Program-made: the position numbers and the translations under genes
Part shown: positions 10,628 through 19,000 of the stretch, in pieces
Layout of the letters: each line of letters begins with the position of its first letter
How positions within the stretch are numbered: position 1 is the first letter of the stretch
Origin: Colidextribacter sp. OB.20
GTDB lineage: Bacteria; Bacillota; Clostridia; Oscillospirales; Oscillospiraceae
Length of the DNA: 56,801 bases
NCBI RefSeq assembly: GCF_009911595.1
Contig: NZ_QWKG01000025.1
Coordinates: forward strand, 1 to 56,801
Direction: 5' to 3'
Notes under the pieces: generated by a model
Databases searched by the model: none
Told to the model about the DNA's origin: nothing
The model's input: only the letters and a program-made list of their open reading frames with translations

Positions 10628-11047
10628 TTAATCCCCTCGTGACCGCTCAATATATCCTCGTACCAAGTCCCAAAAGGCGTCATAATCTTGATTGAGGGCA
10701 ATCTGCTGACAGAGAATATCCATCTCCGCGTCAACCGCCTCGTCCTCATAATCCGGGCCGCTCAGCTCACCCGCCCGCTTTAAAATCTCCGCCTCGGCGG
10801 CCGCCCCGCAATTCAGCAGGGCCTGAATATACTGTTCCACACGGGGGCTGGCCGCGCAGCCGTCCAGCCCCTCCATCTGCACCTCGGTGTCGTAGTCGAT
10901 GATATAAATGACATCCTGGATGTATTGGGGATATCGGTCCAGCTCTCGCCAGACCTGGGGCTCCTTGTAGATATCCGCCATAGCCTGGAGGAAATCGTCC
11001 GGGGTTAAGCCTTCCCCCTGGGCCAGAGCCCGGTCGATGAAGTTCAT
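10628..11047 (-). CDS. DUF4375 (DMP19-like) protein
   Basis: 139 residues. The core YPQYIQDVIYIIDYDTEVQM, a later Gly-rich stretch with SPRVEQYIQALLNCGAAAEA and an acidic tail fit the DMP19/DUF4375 family. This family includes small acidic proteins often found as orphan or immunity-type genes; no function is proven here. The frame remains open upstream to 11134, but the ATG at 11047 is the natural N-terminus and stops the overlap with the next gene, which ends at 11049. It is probably cotranscribed with it. Confidence 0.7.
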   Translation of the reverse strand: MNFIDRALAQGEGLTPDDFLQAMADIYKEPQVWRELDRYPQYIQDVIYIIDYDTEVQMEGLDGCAASPRVEQYIQALLNCGAAAEAEILKRAGELSGPDYEDEAVDAEMDILCQQIALNQDYDAFWDLVRGYIERSRGD

Positions 11048-11048
11048 C

Positions 11049-11525
11049 TCAGCCCTCCATATCGTCCTGGTAATCCTGATAGGCTTGATCCAGCACAGGC
11101 TCGAACCGGAGGTAGTCCTCCCAGCTGCCCACAAACTCCAGAGGCAGGTCGCACAGGACAGTGATTACCCACTCCACGTAGTCCTTCCAATACTGGCCGC
11201 CATCATAGTACCGCACCACAAAGGGCAGAATCTCCGGGCACAGGTCCTCATCCCAGAATTTTCCGTCGCAGTACCGCAGGAAGAAGTCCACCCCCGGCAG
11301 CTTGCCGGTCTTGACCTCCTCCAGGGCCTGGGGGAGCTCCTTGTGGAGTTCCCCCTCAAACCCCTTCCGGATTATCCAGGTGAGGAAAAATCCAATGTGA
11401 TTGCCTGCCCACCGGACGATCTCGTCATGGTCATCGTCGGTGAGAGCGTCCGCTTTCTTTCGATATGCCTGGCAGTAGGCCTCCATGGCCTTTTTGTAGT
11501 AATAGTCCGCCTTGTCAAAGCACAT
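11049..11525 (-). CDS. Uncharacterised acidic cytosolic protein, possibly immunity-type
   Basis: 158 residues with no signal peptide or membrane segment. It is rich in aromatic and acidic residues (RWAGNHIGFFLTWIIRKGFE near residue 45, RYYDGGQYWKDYVEWV near residue 110). The pattern recalls uncharacterised single-domain proteins found near immunity-type genes, such as the DUF4375 partner directly downstream, but I cannot name the family. AAGGAGGA lies about eight bases before the ATG. No toxin gene is visible close by. Confidence 0.75.
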   Translation of the reverse strand: MCFDKADYYYKKAMEAYCQAYRKKADALTDDDHDEIVRWAGNHIGFFLTWIIRKGFEGELHKELPQALEEVKTGKLPGVDFFLRYCDGKFWDEDLCPEILPFVVRYYDGGQYWKDYVEWVITVLCDLPLEFVGSWEDYLRFEPVLDQAYQDYQDDMEG

Positions 11526-11539
11526 ACCGGCATTCCTCC

Positions 11540-12211
11540 TTATTTGGCCCCGTATTCGGCCAGGTAGGCCTCCATCTTCTCCTTCATGGCGTCGTCAATA
11601 TAGACCTTCCCGTCCACCGGGTTGTTGTGCAGGAAGGAGATCACCTCCCGGACGGTGACGATGGGGTACACCTGGATGCCGTAGTCCTGGCGCAGCTCGT
11701 CCAGGGTGGAGCAGTCCCGGGTGCCCCGCTCCATCCGGTCCACCGAGACAAAAAGGGCCTTCATGTCCACCTTGGCCACGTGCTTGAACAGCTCAATGGA
11801 CTCCCGGACGGCGGTGCCGGCGGTGACCACATCCTCAATGACAGCCACCCGGTCCCCGTCCTGGGGCTTGTACCCCACCATGGCCCCGCCCTCGCCGTGG
11901 TCCTTGGCCTCCTTGCGGTTGAAGCAGTAAGGCAGGTCCCGGCCATAGCTCCGATAGAGGGACGCTGCGGCGGACACGGCCAGGGGGATGCCCTTATAGG
12001 CCGGGCCGAAGAGGCAGTCGATCCCCTCGGGCAGGTTCTCCTGAACACAGGCGGCGTAGTAGTCCCCCAGCCTGGCGGCCTGGGCCCCTGTTTTGTAGTT
12101 GCCGGTGTTGACGAAGTAGGGGGTCTTTCGCCCCGACTTGGTGGTGAAGTCCCCGAAGGTGAGTACGCCGGAGCGCACCATAAAGATGATAAATTCCTCT
12201 TTGTAGGTCAT
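11540..12211 (-). CDS. pyrE: Orotate phosphoribosyltransferase
   Basis: Transfers phosphoribose from PRPP to orotate to give OMP in pyrimidine synthesis (cytoplasm). 223 residues with the type I phosphoribosyltransferase PRPP loop VAVIEDVVTAGTA at residues 122-134, the FGPAYKGIPLA strand-loop near residue 68, and the FNRKEAKDHGEGG region whose lysines contact PRPP. No other pyrimidine genes are in the window. It is followed 15 bases later by the acidic-protein gene on the same strand. Confidence 0.95.
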   Translation of the reverse strand: MTYKEEFIIFMVRSGVLTFGDFTTKSGRKTPYFVNTGNYKTGAQAARLGDYYAACVQENLPEGIDCLFGPAYKGIPLAVSAAASLYRSYGRDLPYCFNRKEAKDHGEGGAMVGYKPQDGDRVAVIEDVVTAGTAVRESIELFKHVAKVDMKALFVSVDRMERGTRDCSTLDELRQDYGIQVYPIVTVREVISFLHNNPVDGKVYIDDAMKEKMEAYLAEYGAK

Positions 12212-12319
12212 GGCGGTATAACCCCTTTTTCTTAATCTGCGGCCCTTCCAGAGCCGTAACGGTTTATTATACCACGCATTGGAGGGCTGTACAAGACCTT
12301 GTCCCGGAGACAGGCATAA

Positions 12320-12349
12320 AAACAGCGCCGGACTGAGCCGGCGCTGTTT
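12320..12349 (-). terminator. Intrinsic terminator after the 1200-aa SLH protein gene
   Basis: Perfect 12-bp stem (aaacagcgccgg / ccggcgctgttt) with a 6-base loop; on the minus strand it is followed by a T run (TTTTTATG). It separates the surface-protein genes from pyrE. Confidence 0.85.
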
Positions 12350-12362
12350 CCGCTTTGTTATC

Positions 12363-15300
12363 TTAATAGGTCAGCACCCGGTGGAGAATCAGGGCCATAT
12401 CTACTCGGGTCAGGAGGGCGTTGCTGTCCAGACGGCCGTTTGTGATGGGCAGGTAGCCCTTCAAAACGGCGTTGGCCATGTCGTTTCTGGCGTAGTCCGC
12501 GACAGAGCCGCCGTCGCTGTAGCTGCTCAGCAGGGACCCGCCGCCGCTGCCGGTGCTCCAGCCCATGGACCGCATGGCCCGGTGGACCATGCAGATGGCG
12601 TCCTGCCGGGAGACATTGCCGGTGGGGGCATATTTCCCGCCGCCCACGCCGTTGACGATGCCCATACGGTGCAGGGTGTTCACCGCCTCGGTGTAGTAGG
12701 TGCCGGCGGGAACGTCGGTAAACGCCTGACTGCCGCCGCTGGAGGTGGAGTCAACGTTGAAGGCGTTGTAGAGCATCACCGCGAAATCTCCCCGGGTGAT
12801 ATTCCCCTGGGGCGCGAACTGGGTGGCGGAAATGCCGTGGACCACGCCGCTGTCGTAGAGGTAGGCCACCGCCGCCTGGGCCTCCGCGCCGTACATCCCC
12901 ATGTCGCTGAAGTGGTTGGAGCCGTAAACGGGCGAGACGTCGATGACCACCTCCCCCTGGAAGGAGGAGCCGTTGGTGTTTGTGCCGGTGTAGGGGAGAC
13001 GGACCGTCCCGGTGAAGCCCGCCCGGGGGACGAAGGTCAGCCAGTCGATGGGCTCACCCCTGCTCTGGCTGGCATAGTAGGAGACCCCCATGCCGGCCCG
13101 GCCGCCCTTGGTGCTGCTCTCGTATATGCTGTACAGCTTGCCCTCATTGGCGGAGGGCAGGGAGGTGAGGCGGATATAGTCCAGAGTGCCGCCGCCGCGC
13201 AGGTCAACGCTGCGGAAGGACACCGGGGCCGTCCAGGTGGAGTAGCGGGCGGTGGCCGACGTGCCCGCCTGGCCCACGTCCACCTGCACCGTGCCGGTGA
13301 AGGTGCCCCCGCCGTTCCGGGCGGTGGCAGTGAAGTCAATATTCACCGTACCTGTAAAGCCGCTGGCCGGGAGAAATGCCACCCGGTCCAGGTCACTGGC
13401 GCTGATGCGGGTGCTGTCGGAGGTGATGCGGCTGCCCCGGCTGGTGCTGGAGCGGTAGCCCTGGTAGAGGCTGCCCCGGCTGGTGCTGGGGATCTCAAAC
13501 TGGACGCTGCTCACATCTTCGCCCGTCTCATCCCAGGACAGGTTGTCAAAATCGTCCCGGTCGAAGACCGCGGCGTCGCCGTAGTCGGCGGTGTAATAGA
13601 TCGTCATGTCCCGGCCCCCCGAGCCGTCGGATGCGATGGTGAGGGTGCCGGTAAAGCTGACCCCGTTGGCAGACATGCCGGTAAAGGGGATGTCCACCGT
13701 TCCGCTGAAGCCGCCGGCCGCCTGGAAGGACAGATACTGGATGCGGTAGCTCCCCGAGCCGTTGCTGTACTGCCGGGAGAGGGCGGAGCTGGTAATCCGG
13801 CTGCCGCTGTGCAGAAGCCAGCCCTGGGAGGAGCTGTTGGGCAGATTCTGGAACTGGATGTAGTCCACCGCCCGGCCGGTCAGGTCCCGGCTCAGCTGGT
13901 TGAAGTCGCCGGCGTCAAACTTCACGGTCCGGCCGGGCTTGCAGTCGTACCAGATGCTGCCCGCGCCGCCCGAGCCGGTCACGTCGATCTCAATGGTGCC
14001 GGAGAAGCGGTCTCCGTTGTTGCTCCAGCCGGTAAAGGGGATGTACACGGTGCCGGAGAAGTACTGGTCGGGCACGAAGGTGATCTGATCCAGCCGGGGG
14101 GTATAGGTGCCGCAGTAGTAGTTGGTGCCGGTCTGGGCCGGGGTGCCGGGGTTGCTGGCGGAGCGGTAGCGGCAGTACAGCGTGCCCTGGCTGGCGGCGG
14201 GCAGGGAGTCAAAGCGGATGAAGTTCAGGCTGCCCCTGCCGTTCAGGTCGTTCTGCCAGTAGTCGTCGAACCGCTCGTCATCCAGAGTGACCGTGCCGCC
14301 GGAGTAGCAGCTGTAGATCAGATTCTCCCCCTTGGAGGGGCTGTCTCTGGTCACGGTGACGGTCACCTGGCCGGTGTAGGAGGCCCCGGGGCTCCCTGCC
14401 GCCCGGCCCGTGTAGTAGATGGTGGCGGTGCCGGAGAAGCTGGCGGCAGGGACAAAGGACACACTGTCCAGATCCCGGCGGCGGTACTGGGTGCCGGCGG
14501 TGATTTTGGTTCCGAAGTCATCGTCGCTGACATAGTCGGTGTACAGCACCCCCTGGCTGGAGGGGGGCAGGGAGAAGGTGACATAGTTCAGGGCGGCGCC
14601 GTAGTTCTGCACACAGATCCGGTTGAAGTCCTCGCTGCTGAACCGGGCGGGGTAGCTGTGGGTGCCGGTCAGCTGGATTTCGCTGGCCTGACCCTTCACC
14701 ATGTTCAGAATGATGCGGCCGTTGCTGTTCTGATGGAGGGTGGAGACAACCGTGTAGTTGATGGTGACCTGGCTGCCGGTATAGCCGGGGTTGGGCACGA
14801 AGGTGATCTCACCCAGGCTCTTCTGCCTGCCGGTGGCGTTGTAGTAGTAGTCCTGGCTCTGGGCCACGCCCTCGGGGCCGTTGTCGGCGTTGTACCGATA
14901 GTACAAAATGCCCTGGGCGGGGTCCACATAGAGCCCGGTCAGGTGGGACAGCCTCCCGCCGGCCTGGTCGTTGAAATTGTCCAGGTAGTCGGCGAAGCTC
15001 AGGGTGTCGGTGGTCAGGAAGCGGGGGACCTCAATGGTCACCTCGTGGTTGGAGGACACCGTGACGGTGAAAATCTCCTGATAATCCACCCCGGCGTAGA
15101 CGGTGATGGTGGTGGTGCCCGGACCCCGGCCCTCTACCGTTGTGCCTACCACGGCCGCCACGCTGTTGTCGGCGGACTGGAAGCTCAGGGTGCCGTTTCT
15201 GGCCGCGCCGAAGCGGGAAATGGTGGGAATATCCACCTCATTCCCCTCCCGGACGCTCAGGTCAGTCTTACTGAGTACGATGCCGCTGACCTCCACGTCG

Positions 15301-15965
15301 ATGGTGGCCTCAGCTTCACTCTTCCCCTGGGTGGCGGTGGCCGTGATGGTGGCCTTGCCGGGGGTGCGGCCGGTGAGGGTGGCCGTGTGGCCGTTGGCGT
15401 CGGTGGAGCCCACCTGGGCCACAGCGCTGTCGGAGGAGCTCCAGGTGACCTTGGCGTCGTCAGGGGTCGTCGTGGCCCTGATGGTCTCCTGCCTCAGCCT
15501 GCCCTCCGTCTCCAGGATGAGGGGGCCGCTGGGCTGGAGCTCCAGCGTTACCCGCACCAAAACCTCAACCTCGCACTCGGCCTTGGCGGTAAATGTCTCA
15601 CCGCCTGGGGGGCTGTACGTCACAGTAGCGGTAACGACAGTCTTACCCGCCTTGAGAGGTTTTACCTTGCCACTCTCATTGCCAGGCTCGTCAATCGTGG
15701 CCGCGTCTCCGCAGTCCCATTCCACAGTATAGTTGTCGGTGACCTTGTTCCCGTTGCTGTCCGTCACCGTGAGCTCCAGCTTCTCGCTGGGCCCCTTCTC
15801 AGTCAGAACCAGTTCCTTCTTGTTCAGCTTGGCGGTGATGCCGGTCACCGCCGGCGGGTCGTCAGTCTCCGGGTCGTCCGCCAGCGCCGCCGGCGCCAGG
15901 GTCAGGCTCAGGACAAGAGTCAGGAACAGAGACAGCCAGCGCCGTCCCAGTGTTGTCTTCACCAT
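12363..15965 (-). CDS. Secreted SLH-domain surface protein with Ig-like and six tandem beta repeats
   Basis: 1200 residues. A signal peptide (TLVLSLTLAPAALA) is followed by Big_2-type Ig-like domains to about residue 310 (GIVLSKTDLSVREGNEV). Next come six tandem units of about 100-120 residues sharing a core: aromatic/LPSSSQGxLY near the start, then FVPAxGFSGTVxIPYTG and a closing SFxGTVxIxV strand. Three SLH domains at the C-terminus (FSDMG..., FTDVPAG..., SYSDGG...) end in LTRVDMALILHRVLTY. SLH domains bind cell-wall polymers, so this should be surface-anchored. The repeat is of unknown function; the beta pattern suggests an Ig or cadherin-like fold. It lies downstream of the 1968-aa SLH gene and ends at a strong terminator. 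Confidence 0.9.
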   Translation of the reverse strand: MVKTTLGRRWLSLFLTLVLSLTLAPAALADDPETDDPPAVTGITAKLNKKELVLTEKGPSEKLELTVTDSNGNKVTDNYTVEWDCGDAATIDEPGNESGKVKPLKAGKTVVTATVTYSPPGGETFTAKAECEVEVLVRVTLELQPSGPLILETEGRLRQETIRATTTPDDAKVTWSSSDSAVAQVGSTDANGHTATLTGRTPGKATITATATQGKSEAEATIDVEVSGIVLSKTDLSVREGNEVDIPTISRFGAARNGTLSFQSADNSVAAVVGTTVEGRGPGTTTITVYAGVDYQEIFTVTVSSNHEVTIEVPRFLTTDTLSFADYLDNFNDQAGGRLSHLTGLYVDPAQGILYYRYNADNGPEGVAQSQDYYYNATGRQKSLGEITFVPNPGYTGSQVTINYTVVSTLHQNSNGRIILNMVKGQASEIQLTGTHSYPARFSSEDFNRICVQNYGAALNYVTFSLPPSSQGVLYTDYVSDDDFGTKITAGTQYRRRDLDSVSFVPAASFSGTATIYYTGRAAGSPGASYTGQVTVTVTRDSPSKGENLIYSCYSGGTVTLDDERFDDYWQNDLNGRGSLNFIRFDSLPAASQGTLYCRYRSASNPGTPAQTGTNYYCGTYTPRLDQITFVPDQYFSGTVYIPFTGWSNNGDRFSGTIEIDVTGSGGAGSIWYDCKPGRTVKFDAGDFNQLSRDLTGRAVDYIQFQNLPNSSSQGWLLHSGSRITSSALSRQYSNGSGSYRIQYLSFQAAGGFSGTVDIPFTGMSANGVSFTGTLTIASDGSGGRDMTIYYTADYGDAAVFDRDDFDNLSWDETGEDVSSVQFEIPSTSRGSLYQGYRSSTSRGSRITSDSTRISASDLDRVAFLPASGFTGTVNIDFTATARNGGGTFTGTVQVDVGQAGTSATARYSTWTAPVSFRSVDLRGGGTLDYIRLTSLPSANEGKLYSIYESSTKGGRAGMGVSYYASQSRGEPIDWLTFVPRAGFTGTVRLPYTGTNTNGSSFQGEVVIDVSPVYGSNHFSDMGMYGAEAQAAVAYLYDSGVVHGISATQFAPQGNITRGDFAVMLYNAFNVDSTSSGGSQAFTDVPAGTYYTEAVNTLHRMGIVNGVGGGKYAPTGNVSRQDAICMVHRAMRSMGWSTGSGGGSLLSSYSDGGSVADYARNDMANAVLKGYLPITNGRLDSNALLTRVDMALILHRVLTY

Positions 15966-16002
15966 AAAACACTCCTTTTTCGTGAGGTTGGTTAACGGGG
16001 GA

Positions 16003-16029
16003 CGGGAGCGGGCACGGGGCCCGCTCCCG
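16003..16029. other. GC-rich hairpin between the two SLH protein genes
   Basis: An 11-bp stem (cgggagcgggc / gcccgctcccg) with a 5-base loop. No T run follows on the minus strand, so it is not a standard intrinsic terminator. It could be a processing or pause site in a shared message. Confidence 0.4.
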
Positions 16030-16037
16030 ATTAGGAA

Positions 16038-19000
16038 TTAGGGTTTACGTGTAGAAACTGAATATTTCATCACTTCTTGGGTGTCAACTACGTTATCCCC
16101 CAACGCAAGATCAAGATATACATGTTTCCAAGTTAGTGCGTTTGTCACTTCGTCTTCCACTCTTACCGTAACCGTCATCTTTTCCAATGTCTTCTCCGCA
16201 TCCTCGCTGCTGATGAAACCTTGGCTAAACCAGCTAAACACAGTTCCAGCTTTTACATCCTTAACTGACAGACTAAAACTAGTTGCCGGGCTACTGCCTG
16301 TACCCGTAGCCTCCACAGTGCCACCGTTCTTACCAACATAATCTGTAATACTAATTCCACCAGCGGCAGCAGTTTTATTATTATAGACAGGCAACACATT
16401 ATTACTAGTATAAACGTCCGCCCAATACAGCGGCTTATCAAAGCGAATTGTAAAGGTGCCGTTATATTCGTCACTGCCAGGCGTATTTTGAGCAAACGTA
16501 CCAGGCACAATTCTCGTCGGCTTTGGCGCCGGATTGACAGGCTTGGAAATGCGACACTTTTGCTCCGCTATTACCTTACTGCCCCACAGGACTCTTATGT
16601 AATAGTCCTCACCCTCCTGCTCGACCTTGATATAGACCTTCGATTGAGATGTTCTGCCGTATCTGTTTGAGAAGTTGCCAGGAGAGGTGATCGTAATCTG
16701 ATCGCCAGGTCGCAGGTTGCTATAACGGAACTCAAGCATGTCTGTCAAGCTCGTATGAACACCAGTACTCGTTAAAACGATACCAGAATTTTGGGGACTG
16801 TACAGATCTATAACATCCTTGCAGTTCTTACCACAATTCCCACCACAATTCTGATGGAGCTCCGACGCATACTCACCTTCCTCCAAGGCTCTCTCTACGT
16901 AATACAGATCCCCATCAAAATGGAGCGAAAAGGTTCCAGAGAAGGTTGCGCCATTGTCATCCGTATTAATTGTACAGCTGGTTCCTTCTTCTATCAGCGC
17001 AGGCGGTTCCCCGTAGATATCAAGGTTAATCGCCGCAAAGGAGTAGTTGTCAACCTGGTCATCGGTGCTGGTACTGCGGCCCATGACAAAGATTACATGG
17101 GGGTCCTTCTCTGCCGGATTATCTTTGTTCAGCTCCTGCTTGATATCTTTCTTGCTAGACGTCTCGTAAGGGGAGCCTGCATCGTGAATCATGTCATAGA
17201 CCTGCCGCCGGACGTCATCACCCGCATAAATATCAAAGACAGAGTAGTCGTCGGACCTCGCTCCGTCCGGCGGGAAATAAGCGCCCTCTCTTATGGCTTC
17301 CAGTTTATCCCCCGTAATATTTGCCGGGTTGTAGGCTGACTTATAGCTGAAGCGCGTCTTCAAAGCTTCCCATACTGTAATAGAGTCAGTCATCTTGTAA
17401 ACTGTAACATCTTGATTGTTCTCGTCTTTCTCTGTCACCTCTGTCCACTTACCATAAGGCTCAGGGAGCACCTTTCCATCGGAAACCTCGTGCATCTTCT
17501 GGTTTAATACACCCTTCCACCTCTCGTTCGCAGTACTGATAGTGATCATCGTATAAATCAGATCGCTGTCGGTTTCCTTTGTCGTAATATCAGCGATGCC
17601 CTCGTTTTTAGCATTGTGGGTAAGCACGATCTTGGGCGGCTTGGTCGGCTCCGTAGCAAAGTTGTAGATATACACCGGGGAGCGGTTGCCTGCGGCGTCG
17701 GTGATTACCATGTAGATATAGTACTCCGTATCCGGGGTAAGATATGTGTCCGGACCCTCGCCACTCGTATTGCCAATCGTGAAAGTGGGAGTAGTGTTGC
17801 CGCCTTCGTATACCATAGTTCCATAGCGATACTTTCCTTCGAGTCCCTTACCATTCACGATATTCGAGGCTGCCGGTGTCTCCCCCACAGTATAGAACAG
17901 CTTGCCCGGGATCATACTGGTCCTGTTGGTCTGCAGGGTAATGACTTCCCAGAGAAGCTTCTCTTGACCCGAGATTGTGCTTGTGATTGTCCCGAGCAAA
18001 TCTTCCTCTTCCATTCCCAGTTCATCCACTATTTCTTTCAGCCGCTCCTGCTCGCTTTTCGTCACATCCAGCTCAGTCGTAGGCGGTGTACCCGTTGTCT
18101 TTGTGTTCAGGGTCAGCTCTGTATCCAGCCGCCCTCCCCAGCCGTCATTGGTTCTGTCATCCCGGTTGGCGACAACGTAGTAAACGGTGGCCGGATTCTC
18201 CAAGGCAAAGTTGATCTCTACGCTTTTATCCGGATTCTCGTCCGAAAGCTCAATATTAGGGCCAATTTTGAAGCCGGGCAGCTGTCTGCCGCCCAGGTCG
18301 GCCAGGAAATCCACATAATCCTGGGTCTGGTAGGTGCCGATGGACCGGCCGGTCTCCGAGCCAATACCCTTATTGAAGTCGTCGATATCCTTAGGCTGCA
18401 GTTTTCCGGATGCGCCGCCCTGGGCGAGGGGGGCCAGGGCAGTACTGTAGCCAGCCACCACATAGGCGCGGAAACCAACACTGCCGCGCCACTGGCCGGG
18501 GTCAGTATTTTCGGCCTTTTTGGTGACGGAGATGGCAAACTCATACATGTAGCCCTCTCTCAGCGACGTTAGAGGAAGGAAGAAGGGCTGCTCACCCTGC
18601 TTGTTGAACTCCCGGCCCAGGGACATGGAATCCCAAACCTTGTCCCTGGTCATATTGCTCTCCTTGTTGCCCAGATAAACCCAGCCACCATCGTCAACTT
18701 CGGTCTCAACATGTGCTGCGGACAGGCCATAACCTTCAGCAATAGAAGCCTCGGTGTTCACTACTCCGCTGGGGGTCTTGATGCGGTAGTACAGGTCATA
18801 GCTGATGTAATCCCCGGTACCCATAATGATGATGTCGTACCGCAGGTCGGCGGCAGCGTTGGCGGTGGACTTGGGCCGCATGATGAAGTAGCCGTCCACC
18901 CGGGCGCTGCCGTCTTCCTGCTTGCCGCCATTGTTGTGCGGCTGCGCCTTCGGGTTTTCAATCCAATCGGGGGCCTCGCCTTTTCCGGAGGGCCGGTCAG

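Noticed and set aside
12279..15995. Plus-strand open frame of 1238 codons opposite the SLH protein gene
   Set aside because: It mirrors the real gene; composition is Gly/Ala/Val/His-rich nonsense with no motif, as expected opposite a GC-rich coding sequence.
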